Positions 34,279-43,509 of a stretch of DNA of 64,000 nucleotides are shown piece by piece. The stretch comes from Rubrivivax sp. (GTDB taxonomy: Bacteria; Pseudomonadota; Gammaproteobacteria; Burkholderiales; Burkholderiaceae_C). Position 1 is the stretch's first letter. Every line of letters begins with the position of its first letter. Position numbers and translations under genes: made by a program. Location: NCBI GenBank assembly GCA_016707445.1, contig JADJHR010000009.1, positions 124,001 through 188,000 on the forward strand, given 5' to 3'. A model generated the notes under the pieces. That model had not been told where the DNA came from and made no database searches. It worked only from the letters and a program-made list of their open reading frames with translations.

Positions 34279-34571
34279 TTACTTTCTCGACCACGGCAAA
34301 CAGGTCTTCTTCCCTTCATCACCAGCAGTTCTTCGCCATCGACCTTGACGGTCTGGCCGCTGGACTTGCCGAACAGGACGCGGTCACCGACCTTGATGTT
34401 CAGGACGACGAAGTCGCCCTTGTCGTTGCGCTTGCCCGGGCCGACGGCCAGGACTTCGCCCTGGTCGGGCTTCTCGGCGGCGTTGTCGGGGATCACGATG
34501 CCCGAGGCGGTCTTGGTTTCCTGCTCGAGGCGCTTGACGATCACACGGTCGTGCAACGGACGAAGTTTCAT
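34279..34571 (-). CDS. groS: Co-chaperonin GroES (two single-base insertions near the 3' end)
   Basis: GroEL cap protein. The frame from the ATG at 34571 (AGGAG site) reads MKLRPLHDRVIVKRLEQE through VKVDGEELLVMK, then goes astray. The minus strand has GGG where GG is expected (plus 34312-34314) and AAAGTAA where AAATAA is expected (plus 34282). Removing both restores EEDLFAVVEK and a TAA at 34279-34281, giving exactly 96 aa, the canonical length. As written, the frame runs on to 34197 with a spurious tail. Confidence 0.93.
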
Positions 34572-34667
34572 TTGATCTCCTGAGTGTTCAACGAAAGCAA
34601 CGGGCGCTCTGAAAGTGAGCGCCCAATCACATTTGGGGCCGCGACCATTACGATGATCCTGCGGCCG

Positions 34668-34694
34668 TTAGCACTCGACCTTGATGAGTGCTAG
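34668..34694. promoter_or_regulatory. CIRCE operator (HrcA binding site) of groESL
   Basis: TTAGCACTC-N9-GAGTGCTAG matches the CIRCE consensus with one mismatch at the last base. It lies between the promoter at 34702-34730 and groES, where HrcA binding would block transcription under non-stress conditions. hrcA itself is not in the window. Confidence 0.93.
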
Positions 34695-34701
34695 CAGAAT
34701 G

Positions 34702-34730
34702 ATTATAGGGGTCGATCGCCAGGCTTCAAG
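34702..34730 (-). promoter_or_regulatory. groESL promoter with overlapping sigma-32 and sigma-70 elements
   Basis: On the minus strand, CTTGAA-N13-CCCCTATA fits the heat-shock sigma-32 pattern. TTGAAG-N16-TATAAT fits sigma-70 using the same DNA. The -10 TATAAT is at 34702-34707. Together with CIRCE this implies dual control, with activation by RpoH and repression by HrcA. Confidence 0.75.
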
Positions 34731-34898
34731 TCCCTGGTGAAGCCGCTGATCAAAACCGCGGTCCCGCAACCCTGATTCGCCGCGATCTGCCCGGCGGCGG
34801 TTTCTGGTCCGCGTGCCAGGCGCTGCCGGGCTGGCGCGGCGCTCGGTTAGCATCGCCGGCCTCCGCTCGCCAGCGCGCCTCGTCAGACGCGAACCGCC

Positions 34899-36173
34899 AT
34901 GAAACTGCCGCTCTTCGCCACCCAACTTTGCGCCGCAGCCGCGCTGACTCTGACGCTGGCTTCGCCCGCAGCGCGAGCGCAGGCCGCAGCGGCCGCGCCG
35001 CCAGCGTCGGCGGCATCGGCGTCACCCTATGCGGTGCGGCCGGACCTGGCCACCAAGCTGAACCAGGCGGTGGATCTGTTTCGCGCTGGCAAGGCGGCCG
35101 AGGCGAAAGTCGTGATCGATCAGGCGCAGGCCGCCATCGCCGCCCCGCAACCGGCCGAAGCCACCGTGCTGAACCGCCTGCGCGGCTTGCTGGCACTGCA
35201 GGTCGATCAGGTGCCCGAGGGCATCAAGTCGCTGGAGGCGGCGCTGGCCGTCAACGTGCAGTCGCCGCAAGACCAGCTGCTGTGCGAGGAGTCGCTGGCG
35301 CGCGCCCAGTTCAGCCTGAAGAACTATCCGGCCGCCGTGACCTGGGCGCGCAAGGCGCAGGCCAACGGCAGCAAGTCGGCGCCGGTGCAGGCGGTGCTGG
35401 TGCGCGCCACCTATCTGCAGAACGACTACGCCGGCACCGTCAAACTGCTCGAGGCCCAGCAGCGCGCCGAAGGCAAGTTGAACGTCGACGATCTTCGCCT
35501 GCTCGCTTCGTCTTACGGACTGGGCAAGGACGACGCCAACTACCTGCGCATGGCCGAGCGGTTGCTGGTCGACCATGGCCGCAGCGAGTACTGGGCCGAT
35601 CTGCTGTCGCGCGTGCAGCGCCAGGCGGGCTGGCAGCCGCGCTGGGACATCGACCTGTACCGGCTGCGCTTGCAGCTCGACCTGATGGACGAGGCCGACG
35701 ACTACCTGGTGCTGGCCGATCTGGCGGCCAAGGCCGGCCTGCCGGCCGAAGCACAAAAAGTTTTGGACACCGGCTTCGCCAAGGGCCTGTTGGGCAAGGG
35801 CAGCCAAGCCGCCGAGCAGCAGAAGTTTCGTGCCGCGATCACCAAGCAGGCGGCCGACGACCGCGCCAGCCTGTCGGCAGCGGCCGCGCGCGCGCCGGCC
35901 GTGGCCGATGCCCGGGCTGCCACCAACACCTTCAACACCGGCGCGGCTCTGGTGTCGGTGGGCCAGGCCGAGCGCGGCCTGGAGCTGATGAAGGCCGCGC
36001 TGGGCGGCCCTTTGCCCGACCCGGCGCAAGCCCGGCTGCAATACGCCCAGGCCCTGCAACGGGCGGGGCGTACGGCCGAGGCCACCGAGCAGTTCAAGGC
36101 GTTGGCCGGCAATGAGTCGCTGGGCTTGCTGGCCCGGCTGTGGCAGGCGGCGCTCACGGTCAAGAAGAGCTGA
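34899..36173 (+). CDS. Exported tetratricopeptide-repeat protein
   Basis: Protein of 424 aa with a signal peptide (about 1-27, ending ARAQA) and an Ala-rich spacer. A helical body follows with several TPR-like pairs (KLNQAVDLFRAGKAAEAKVV, GIKSLEAALAV, YPAAVTWARKA, ARLQYAQALQRAGRTAEATE). It probably acts in the periplasm as a scaffold. Neighbours give no functional clue. Identity beyond a secreted TPR protein is not clear. Confidence 0.75.
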   Translation: MKLPLFATQLCAAAALTLTLASPAARAQAAAAAPPASAASASPYAVRPDLATKLNQAVDLFRAGKAAEAKVVIDQAQAAIAAPQPAEATVLNRLRGLLALQVDQVPEGIKSLEAALAVNVQSPQDQLLCEESLARAQFSLKNYPAAVTWARKAQANGSKSAPVQAVLVRATYLQNDYAGTVKLLEAQQRAEGKLNVDDLRLLASSYGLGKDDANYLRMAERLLVDHGRSEYWADLLSRVQRQAGWQPRWDIDLYRLRLQLDLMDEADDYLVLADLAAKAGLPAEAQKVLDTGFAKGLLGKGSQAAEQQKFRAAITKQAADDRASLSAAAARAPAVADARAATNTFNTGAALVSVGQAERGLELMKAALGGPLPDPAQARLQYAQALQRAGRTAEATEQFKALAGNESLGLLARLWQAALTVKKS

Positions 36174-36230
36174 GCGCCGCAGCGCTCGGCCACAATGCCG
36201 TCGCGGCGTGCCGCCGCAAGGGGAATCTGC

Positions 36231-36587
36231 ATGGCCTTCGCCGCGTCTGTCGTCGTCGCGCTCGTTGCGCTGCTGCACGTCTGGTTCCTGGTGCTCGAGA
36301 TGTTCCTGTGGGACAAGCCGGCCGGCCTGCGTGCCTTCGGTCAGACACCTGAACGGGCTGCCGCCACCAAGGTATTGGCCGCCAACCAGGGCCTTTACAA
36401 CGGTTTTCTGGCCGCCGGCCTGCTGTGGGGCCTGTGGCTGGGGCCGGCCGGAACCGGCATCAAGGTCTTCTTTCTGCTGTGTGTGCTGGTCGCCGGGCTT
36501 TACGGCGCGGCGACGGCCAGCCGCAAGATCCTCTACATCCAGGCCCTGCCGGCGTCGCTGGGCCTGGCCTTGCTCAGCCTGGGCTGA
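36231..36587 (+). CDS. DUF1304 family membrane protein
   Basis: Small inner-membrane protein (118 aa) with four hydrophobic segments and an AAGGGG site before the ATG at 36231. Residues LHVWFLVLEMFLWDKP, NQGLYNGFLAAGL and GLYGAAT match DUF1304, whose function is unknown. It is 15 bp upstream of the MFS gene and probably co-transcribed with it. Confidence 0.85.
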   Translation: MAFAASVVVALVALLHVWFLVLEMFLWDKPAGLRAFGQTPERAAATKVLAANQGLYNGFLAAGLLWGLWLGPAGTGIKVFFLLCVLVAGLYGAATASRKILYIQALPASLGLALLSLG

Positions 36588-36602
36588 ACCCTTGGCGCGC
36601 GC

Positions 36603-37829
36603 ATGTCCCCTGCGGCCGTGACGGCAGATCGGCCACCGGCGACGACCAGCAGCAATGAACGGGCGGCGCTGATCGTCATCTTCGCCGGCGTCTGCGCCGC
36701 GTTGCACGTGGGCAAGCTGCCACCGGCGATCCCGGCTTTGCAGGCGGCGCTCGGTCTGAGCCTGGTGCAAGCCGGCTTTCTGCTTTCGCTGGTGCAGCTG
36801 GCCGGCATGTGCGCCGGTGTGGCTTTCGGTGTGCTGGCCGATGGGCTGGGCCTGCGGCGCAGCCTGATGCTGGGGCTGGGCGTGCTGGCCCTGGCCAGCG
36901 CGGCCGGCGGCTTTGCCACCAGGGCTGGTGGCCTGATGGTGCTGCGCGCGCTCGAGGGTTTCGGCTTCCTGCTGGTCGTGCTGCCAGCGCCCGGCCTGGT
37001 GCGCCAGCTGGTGCCGGCACAGCGCCTCGCGCGGGCAATGGGGCTGTGGGGCGCCTACATGCCCCTGGCCACCGCGCTGGCGCTGCTGCTCGGCCCGCTG
37101 CTGATCGAACGACTGGGCTGGCAGGTCTGGTGGTGGGCCCTGGCGGCGTTGAGCGCCGGCATGCTGCTGGTGGTGCGGCGGCAGGTGCCGGTGCCAGCCG
37201 TGTTCGAGCGCTTGACCGTCACATCCCCCTGGACGTCCCGGCTGCGGCAGACCCTGTCGGCACCCGGCCCCTGGCTGCTGGCGCTGAGCTTCGCCTGCTA
37301 TTCGGGCCAGTGGCTGTCGGTGATCGGTTTCCTGCCCACCATCTATAGCCAGGCGGGTGTGACGGCGGCCATGACCGGGCTGCTCACGGCGCTGGCCGCG
37401 GCCGCCAACATCATCGGCAATGTCGGCTCGGGCCGGCTGCTGCACCGTGGTGTGCCGGCACCGCGGCTGCTGGCGATCGGCTTCGTGACGATGGCGCTGT
37501 GCGCGACGATCGCCTATGCCGGTTGGGGCCAGCCTGCCGCGCTGCGCTATGCCGCGGTGCTGCTGTTCTCGGCCGTCGGCGGTGTCATCCCGGGCACGCT
37601 GTTCGCGCTGGTGGTGCGCGCGGCGCCCAGTGAAAGCACGCTGTCGTCTACGGTGGGATGGATGCAGCAATGGTCGGCGCTGGGCCAGTTCGCCGGGCCG
37701 CCGCTGGTGGCCTGGCTGGCCAGCCGCAGCGGTGGCTGGCAAAGCACCTGGTGGGTGACGGGCGGCAGCGCCTTGCTCGGCTTGTGGCTGTCGCGCCTGA
37801 TCACGCAGCGCTTCGTGGCGCGGCCGTGA
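36603..37829 (+). CDS. MFS transporter (CynX/NimT-like)
   Basis: Major facilitator of 408 aa with about twelve membrane segments and a loop 2-3 motif GVLADGLGLRRSL. The overall pattern resembles cyanate/nitroimidazole-type (CynX/NimT) exporters, but the substrate is unknown. Its TGA overlaps the ribokinase GTG (GTGA at 37826-37829). That coupling could mean uptake of a nucleoside or sugar whose product is phosphorylated by the kinase. Confidence 0.85.
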   Translation: MSPAAVTADRPPATTSSNERAALIVIFAGVCAALHVGKLPPAIPALQAALGLSLVQAGFLLSLVQLAGMCAGVAFGVLADGLGLRRSLMLGLGVLALASAAGGFATRAGGLMVLRALEGFGFLLVVLPAPGLVRQLVPAQRLARAMGLWGAYMPLATALALLLGPLLIERLGWQVWWWALAALSAGMLLVVRRQVPVPAVFERLTVTSPWTSRLRQTLSAPGPWLLALSFACYSGQWLSVIGFLPTIYSQAGVTAAMTGLLTALAAAANIIGNVGSGRLLHRGVPAPRLLAIGFVTMALCATIAYAGWGQPAALRYAAVLLFSAVGGVIPGTLFALVVRAAPSESTLSSTVGWMQQWSALGQFAGPPLVAWLASRSGGWQSTWWVTGGSALLGLWLSRLITQRFVARP

Positions 37830-38713
37830 CGTCGGCAGCGATTCTGGTCGCCGGGTCGGCCAACCTCGATTTCGTGGTGCGTGCGGCGCGCATCCCGGCA
37901 CCCGGTGAAACCGTGCTCGGCCGCGATTTCAAGACCTTTCCGGGCGGCAAGGGCGCCAACCAGGCCGTGGCCTGCGCACGGGCCGGTGGCGCCGACACGC
38001 GCATGCTGCTGGCTCTGGGCCGCGACCTGCAGGCTGAGCCGCTGCTGGCGTCGCTGCGGGCAGCGGGCGTGCAGTTGCAGGTTCGCACCATCGAGAATGT
38101 GGCCACGGGCACGGCGTTCATCACCGTGTCCGACGAAGGCGAAAACGCCATCACCGTGGTGTCGGGGGCGAACGCCTGCCTGCGCGCCCAGGACCTGCCG
38201 CCGCTGGACGAGATCGGCCACCTGCTGCTGCAGCTTGAGTCGCCGCTCGATGCCGTCACCGCCTGGGCGCTGGCCGCGCATGCGGCGGGCGTGCAGGTGC
38301 TGCTCAACGCAGCGCCGGCTTCACCTTTGCCACCCGAGCTGCTGGCGGCGGTCGACGTGCTGATCGTCAACGAAGGCGAACTGACGGTGCTGGCCGGTGC
38401 GCAAGGCAGCATCGACGAGCAGTTGCAACGGCTGCCGGTGCCGACGGTGGTGGTCACGCTGGGCGCGCGCGGCTGTCTGGCGCGCACGCCACAGGGGCGA
38501 TTCGAACAGCCGGCCTTTAAGGTGTCAGTCGTCGACACCACCGGCGCCGGCGACACCTTCTGCGGTGTGCTCGCCGCGGCACGGGCGCGCCAGACCGACT
38601 GGCCGCAGGCGCTGCGCGAGGCGGCAGCCGCCGCCGCGCTGGCCTGTACGCGGCCCGGCGCGCAGGCCGGCATTCCGACGCGCGCCGAAGTGTTGATGCG
38701 GCTGGCCTGCTGA
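37826..38713 (+). CDS. rbsK: Ribokinase (PfkB family)
   Basis: Sugar kinase (295 aa) phosphorylating ribose at C5 to feed the pentose phosphate pool. The PfkB signatures are FPGGKGANQAVACARAGG (about 36-53) and DTTGAGDTFCGVLAAA with the catalytic Asp. The start is a GTG overlapping the MFS stop; the longer open frame upstream is only a shadow. A deoxyribose or other pentose specificity cannot be excluded, notably because deoC is elsewhere in the window. Confidence 0.85.
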   Translation: MTSAAILVAGSANLDFVVRAARIPAPGETVLGRDFKTFPGGKGANQAVACARAGGADTRMLLALGRDLQAEPLLASLRAAGVQLQVRTIENVATGTAFITVSDEGENAITVVSGANACLRAQDLPPLDEIGHLLLQLESPLDAVTAWALAAHAAGVQVLLNAAPASPLPPELLAAVDVLIVNEGELTVLAGAQGSIDEQLQRLPVPTVVVTLGARGCLARTPQGRFEQPAFKVSVVDTTGAGDTFCGVLAAARARQTDWPQALREAAAAAALACTRPGAQAGIPTRAEVLMRLAC

Positions 38714-38740
38714 GGCCCTGCCTTTGCCTGCCCGGGCCGA

Positions 38741-39442
38741 TCAGCCCCGCTTGCGCAGCAAGCGGACATGCATGGCCCGCACGAAGTCGGCCCCTTGCGC
38801 GCCCATGTGCGGCATGAAGGCGGCACGCACCTGCGCCAGCAGGGCGTCGTCGATCGCATGGTCGACGAAGGTCGGCCGCATCATCTTCTGCTCGAAGCTG
38901 GTGAAGTCGGCAAAATGCATCGGCGTCTCGAAGCGGATGTCGGCCGCCTGCTCCCAGTGCGAGCCCTGCAGCGCCTGATCCAATGCCGCCTGCGCCGCGT
39001 CGCGCACCTCGCGTTCGTCGTTGTACAGCTTGATGATGTCGTTCAACGTCCCGGCATAGACCGGCTCCGACACGTACAGATGGCCGCCCGGCTTGAGCAC
39101 GCGCGCGGCTTCGGCCAGCGCCTGCGCCATCAGCGGGCGCGGCACGTGATGCAGCGACTTCAGCATCAGCGCCAGGTCGAAACGGCCATCGGGCAGCGGA
39201 ATGGCCTGCGCGCCGGCGGCCAGGAAAAGCAGGCCCTCGGCCGGCGCCGCCAGGTTCTTGGCATGCTGGCGCTCATCGACTTCGAGCCCGGTGACGCGGC
39301 TGCCGGCAAAGCGGCGCAGCAGCGCGCGCGCCAGCGCCGCCGCCCCGCAGCCCAGCTCGACGATGTCGGCGCCCTGCAGCGGCACCAGGCCGGCCAGCAG
39401 TTCGAGTTCGTCGGTGACGAGTGGGAGGTTGGCGGTGGTCAT
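38741..39442 (-). CDS. Class I SAM-dependent methyltransferase
   Basis: Cytoplasmic methyltransferase (233 aa). Motif I is IVELGCGAAALARAL (about 27-41), followed by VTGLEVDE and the LPDGRFDLALMLKSLHHVP and VLKPGGHLYVSEPVY motifs typical of the Methyltransf_11 group. The acceptor is unknown. It converges on the ribokinase gene. Confidence 0.85.
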   Translation of the reverse strand: MTTANLPLVTDELELLAGLVPLQGADIVELGCGAAALARALLRRFAGSRVTGLEVDERQHAKNLAAPAEGLLFLAAGAQAIPLPDGRFDLALMLKSLHHVPRPLMAQALAEAARVLKPGGHLYVSEPVYAGTLNDIIKLYNDEREVRDAAQAALDQALQGSHWEQAADIRFETPMHFADFTSFEQKMMRPTFVDHAIDDALLAQVRAAFMPHMGAQGADFVRAMHVRLLRKRG

Positions 39443-39513
39443 GCGGTGGGCCTTGATGGGGTGATCGGGCGCACAGCCTAGCGCGTCCGCGGCCCGGGTA
39501 CCGCGATGGCCAA

Positions 39514-39675
39514 TCAGGGTCGGCTGGGTGCCGGCGGCGCCGAGACCACGCCAGCGCCTGGGGCTGGGTCTGGCTGCGACGACGACAGCGCCGCCAGCGC
39601 CAGTGCCGTGCTCACCAGCGCCACCAACAGCACGATGACCCTGAGGATGGGCGGTTTGTCGCGGTGTTCGGCCAT
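39514..39675 (-). CDS. Possible small single-pass membrane protein
   Basis: A 53-codon frame from the ATG at 39675, with a polar start (MAEHRDKPPILR), one strong membrane segment (VIVLLVALVSTALALAALSS) and a Pro-rich tail. Coding nature is plausible but unproven; no family is recognised. Confidence 0.4.
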   Translation of the reverse strand: MAEHRDKPPILRVIVLLVALVSTALALAALSSSQPDPAPGAGVVSAPPAPSRP

Positions 39676-39960
39676 GGCAGCGTGTCGGTGAGATCTGATG
39701 AGCCCTGATTGTTTCAGCCCGCGGTCGCCATCACACCGGGGCAAAGGTGAAACAAGGGTCAGGAAATCCCTCGGGCGTGGCGCCAGGTCCACAGTGCCGC
39801 CGGCCGAATCGGCGGGTGTCGACGAGGTGGCCTGGCGACGTCCCGCTGGGTCGCGCCGGCGCGTACCCGCCATGCAGTGGATCAAGCCGGGTGCAAGGCG
39901 CCAGACAGGTGTCATGCTGCCGTGGTATTTCTTACCGCATCGACTTGCCCCTATCGCGCC

Positions 39961-41751
39961 ATGCCTTCGATCCCAACCGCTCCCAGCTCAACACCCACTC
40001 TGGAGAACGCCCGCTCCGCAGACGACGAGGCCGCTGCACGCCGCGCTGCCGAGCGCTTCGACGGTCGCGTGCATGCCGCCGCTGCCAAGCTTGGTGGCGG
40101 CTTGTCGCCGATCGCGCTGGCGCTGGCCTTCACTGACTGGGCATTGCACCTGGCCACACAGCCGGCGCAGGCCACGCGGCTGGCGCTGCGCGCACAGCAG
40201 TCGGCACTGGGTGTGTGGGGGCAGACCCTGGGTGGGGCCGAGCCCGCACACGACGATGCGCGCTTCGCGCACCCGGCCTGGAGGGCTTGGCCCTGGGCGC
40301 CGGTGGTGAACGCGGTACACGCTGCCGAGGACTGGTGGGCCGACGCCACGCACCTGCGCGGCATGACGGCGCACCACGGCGAGATGACCCAGTTCTTTGC
40401 GCGACAGTGGCTGGACATGCTGTCGCCGGCCAACCTGGGACTGGCCAACCCCGAGGTGCAGCAGCGCACGCTGCAGCGCGGCGGCGTCAACCTGATCGAC
40501 GGCGCCGCCAACGCGCTGGACGCCTGGCGGCGCAAGCAGGGGCTGCCGCCACTGCAGCCGCCGGCGCAGCAGTTCCGGCCGGGCATCGAGGTCGCGCTGA
40601 CCCCCGGCCGCGTGGTGCACCGCAACGCGCTGGTCGAACTCATCCAGTACACGCCGACCACGCCGACCGTGTTTGCCGAGCCGGTGTTCATCGTGCCCTC
40701 GTGGATCATGAAGTACTACATCCTCGACCTGTCGCCACACAACAGCCTCGTGCGCTGGCTGGTCGCCCAGGGCCACACCGTGTTCATCCTGAGCTGGCAC
40801 AACCCCGACGAGGGCGATGCGCTGCTGGACATGGCCGACTACCTGGCGCTGGGTGTGTTCGACCCGCTGGCGGCGATCGCGCGGCTGCTGCCGGACCAGG
40901 CGGTGCACGCCGCCGGCTACTGCCTGGGTGGCACGCTGCTGTCACTGGCCGCGGCAGCGCTGGCTCGGCCCGGGCGCATCGAGCGCGCCGAATGTCTGCC
41001 GACGCTGCGCAGCGTCACGCTGCTGGCTGCAGAAACCGACTTCAGCGAGCCTGGCGAGATGGGCGTGCTGATCGACGAATCGCAGGTCGCTCTGCTCGAG
41101 GACATGATGGCCGAGCGCGGCTTTCTCAGCGGCGCGCAGATGGCCGGCAGCTTCAGCTACCTGCACTCGCGCGAACTGGTGTGGAGCCAGGCCAATCGCC
41201 GCTTCTGGCTGGGTGAGCCCGACCAGCCCAACGACCTGATGGCCTGGAACGCCGACAGCACGCGCATGCCGGCGACCATGCACAGCGAATACTTGCGCCG
41301 CTGCTACCTGCACAATCAGATCGCCGAGGGCCGTTTTCCGGTCGAAGGGCGGCCGGTTTCGCTGGCGGACATCAGCTTGCCGATGTTCGTCGTCGGTACC
41401 GAGAAGGACCATGTCTCGCCCTGGAAGAGTGTGTACAAGATCCTTCGCCTGTGCGACACCGAGATCTGCTTCGTGCTGACCAATGGCGGGCACAACGCGG
41501 GCATCGTCAGCGAACCCGGGCACCCGCACCGCCATTACGCGATGACCACGCGCAGCGCCGACGGTCCCTGGCAGGGCCCGGCACAGTGGCAGGCCGAAGC
41601 GCCAACGTTCGACGGCAGCTGGTGGACCGCCTGGCACGGCTGGCTGCTGGCCCGTGGCAGTGGCCACCGCGTGCCGGGCCGGGTGCCGCCGGTGCAGGCG
41701 GGGCTGGGCCCGGCGCCGGGCCGGCATGTCTTCGAGTGCTACGCGGACTGA
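39961..41751 (+). CDS. phaC: Class I polyhydroxyalkanoate synthase PhaC
   Basis: Polymerase (596 aa) that joins (R)-3-hydroxyacyl-CoA units into PHA storage granules. The lipase-like box GYCLGG carries the nucleophile Cys321, with Asp483 in TEKDHVSP and His511 in NGGHNAG completing the triad. PSWIMKYYILDLSPHNS and FILSWHNPDEGD are family hallmarks. The ATG at 39961 was chosen because upstream codons show no conservation. No phaA, phaB or phaP is adjacent, so it may be one of several phaC copies. It converges on modC with 4 bp between stops. Confidence 0.93.
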   Translation: MPSIPTAPSSTPTLENARSADDEAAARRAAERFDGRVHAAAAKLGGGLSPIALALAFTDWALHLATQPAQATRLALRAQQSALGVWGQTLGGAEPAHDDARFAHPAWRAWPWAPVVNAVHAAEDWWADATHLRGMTAHHGEMTQFFARQWLDMLSPANLGLANPEVQQRTLQRGGVNLIDGAANALDAWRRKQGLPPLQPPAQQFRPGIEVALTPGRVVHRNALVELIQYTPTTPTVFAEPVFIVPSWIMKYYILDLSPHNSLVRWLVAQGHTVFILSWHNPDEGDALLDMADYLALGVFDPLAAIARLLPDQAVHAAGYCLGGTLLSLAAAALARPGRIERAECLPTLRSVTLLAAETDFSEPGEMGVLIDESQVALLEDMMAERGFLSGAQMAGSFSYLHSRELVWSQANRRFWLGEPDQPNDLMAWNADSTRMPATMHSEYLRRCYLHNQIAEGRFPVEGRPVSLADISLPMFVVGTEKDHVSPWKSVYKILRLCDTEICFVLTNGGHNAGIVSEPGHPHRHYAMTTRSADGPWQGPAQWQAEAPTFDGSWWTAWHGWLLARGSGHRVPGRVPPVQAGLGPAPGRHVFECYAD

Positions 41752-41755
41752 AGGC

Positions 41756-42820
41756 CTACATCAGTGCCACGGCCTTGATCTGCGCGTAGAGCGCGTCGCC
41801 CGGCTGCAGGGCCAGCGCATCGCAGCTGCGCCGGGTGATGCGCGCCAGCAGCGGCGTGCCGCCGGTGGCAGCGCGCAGGCTCAGCAAGGCGGTGTGGCCT
41901 TCGAACTGCAGCGCGCTCAAGTGCACCGGCAACACGTTGAGCACGCTGGTCTGCAGTGGTCTTTGGCGTGTGACGCTGATGTCACGCGCCAGCACGCGTG
42001 CACGCACCCGCTGACCCAGACCCGCGCCGGCCTGGCCGACCCACAGGCTGCCGCCATCGAAGGCCACGCAGGCCAGGCCATAGGGTTCGTCGATCGACTG
42101 CACCTGGCCGGCGATCACCACGCCGGCGTCGTCAGGCCGCGTCAGCGGCAGGTCGGGCCGGGCCATCAGCTCGGCCAGCGGCCCGGCGGCCTGCACGCGC
42201 CCGTCCTTCAGCATCACCAGGTGGTCAGCCAGCCGCGCCGCCTCGTCGATGGCATGCGTGACGTAGACCATGGGCAGCTGCAGCTCACGCTGCAGCCGCT
42301 CCAGGTAGGGCAGCAGTTCGGCCTTGCGCGCGCTGTCGAGCGCGGCCAGCGGCTCGTCCATCAGCAGCAGTCGTGGCCCGGTGGCGAGCGCGCGTGCAAT
42401 CGCCACGCGCTGGCGCTCACCGCCCGACAGCGTGGCTGGCAGGCGGGGCAGCAGCGATTCGATGCCCAGCAGCGCCAGCACCTGATCGAGCGCGATGCGC
42501 CCGCGGTCGGCGCTGCGGCGGCGCCCATAGTCGATGTTGCGCGCGACGTTCAGGTGCGGAAACAGCGCCGACTCCTGGATCACGTAGCCCAGCGGGCGCC
42601 GGTGCGGCGGCAGGAACAGGCCCAGCGCATCGTCCTGCCAGGTCTGGCCGTCGACGCTGACACGGCCCTGCGCGCGTTCCAGCCCGGCCAGTGCGCGCAG
42701 CACCGTGGTCTTGCCGCAGCCCGACGCACCGACCAGCGCCGTCACGCCCGCTGCGGGCAGCCGCAGGTCGACGTCGAGCAGAAACCCGCTTCGCAGTAGA
42801 CGCAGCTGCGCTTCGATCAT
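41756..42820 (-). CDS. modC: Molybdate ABC transporter ATP-binding protein ModC
   Basis: ATPase of the molybdate importer (354 aa). Walker A is GASGCGKTT (about 31-39), the signature LSGGERQRVAIARAL and Walker B LLLMDEPLAALD. The C-terminal third is a Mop/TOBE domain (about 290-354) that binds molybdate and allows feedback. The start overlaps the modB stop (ATGA at 42817-42820). Confidence 0.94.
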   Translation of the reverse strand: MIEAQLRLLRSGFLLDVDLRLPAAGVTALVGASGCGKTTVLRALAGLERAQGRVSVDGQTWQDDALGLFLPPHRRPLGYVIQESALFPHLNVARNIDYGRRRSADRGRIALDQVLALLGIESLLPRLPATLSGGERQRVAIARALATGPRLLLMDEPLAALDSARKAELLPYLERLQRELQLPMVYVTHAIDEAARLADHLVMLKDGRVQAAGPLAELMARPDLPLTRPDDAGVVIAGQVQSIDEPYGLACVAFDGGSLWVGQAGAGLGQRVRARVLARDISVTRQRPLQTSVLNVLPVHLSALQFEGHTALLSLRAATGGTPLLARITRRSCDALALQPGDALYAQIKAVALM

Positions 42821-43509
42821 CGTGCAGCACCGATGGCGGTGCCGGGGCGGACGCGGCGGTTCAGCGCATACAGCGTCAGCAGCACCAGCAGCGCAAACAC
42901 CACCATGCCGGCCGCCAGGCGGTGCGCCTGGTCGAATTCGGTGGCTTCGACATGCTCATACACCGCCACCGACAGCACGCGGGTGGCGCCCGGGATGTTG
43001 CCGCCGATCATCAGCACGACGCCGAACTCGCCCACGGTGTGAGCGAAGCCCAGCACGCTGGCCGTCAGCAGGCCCGGCCGCGCCAGTGGCAGCGCCACGC
43101 TGACGAAGCGGTCCCAGGGCCCGGCGCGCAAGGTGGCAGCGGCGTCCAGTGCGTGCTCGGGGATGGCCTCGAAGGCCTGCTGCAGCGGCTGCACCACGAA
43201 GGGCAGGCTGTACAGCACCGAGGCCAGCACCAGGCCGGCAAAAGTGAACGGCAGCAGACCCAGGCCCAGTGCCTGCGTGAGCCGCCCGACCGGCCCCTGG
43301 GGCCCCATCAGCAACAGCAGGTAAAAGCCCAGCACCGACGGCGGCAGCACCAGTGGCATCGCCACCAGCGAGGCCACCAGAGGCTTGCCCGCCGACCGCG
43401 TGCGTGCAAGCCACCAGGCGATGGGCGTACCGACGATCAGCAGCAGGACGGTGGTCAGGGCCGCCAGCTCGGCCGTCAGGCGCACGGCAATCCAGTCGGC
43501 GGCGCTCAC
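42817..43509 (-). CDS. modB: Molybdate ABC transporter permease ModB
   Basis: Inner-membrane permease (230 aa) with five to six segments. The EAA loop region EHALDAAATLRAGPWDRFVSV, split by motif, and the VGEFGVVLMIGGNIPG stretch are typical of ModB. The GTG start at 43509 overlaps the modA stop (GTGA). A much longer open frame upstream is only read-through over modA in another frame. Confidence 0.92.
   Translation of the reverse strand: MSAADWIAVRLTAELAALTTVLLLIVGTPIAWWLARTRSAGKPLVASLVAMPLVLPPSVLGFYLLLLMGPQGPVGRLTQALGLGLLPFTFAGLVLASVLYSLPFVVQPLQQAFEAIPEHALDAAATLRAGPWDRFVSVALPLARPGLLTASVLGFAHTVGEFGVVLMIGGNIPGATRVLSVAVYEHVEATEFDQAHRLAAGMVVFALLVLLTLYALNRRVRPGTAIGAAR

Larger units (their letters stand above)
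34572..34898. other. Intergenic region between groES and the TPR protein gene
   Basis: This 327-bp gap carries the groESL leader, CIRCE and promoter in its left half. In the right half (34731-34898) I see no further gene and no clear promoter for the divergent TPR gene. Confidence 0.6.

Noticed and set aside
35022..37901. A 959-codon minus-strand frame over the TPR, DUF1304 and MFS genes
   Set aside because: Arg/Gln/His-rich shadow without any motif; the plus-strand genes under it have recognisable families.
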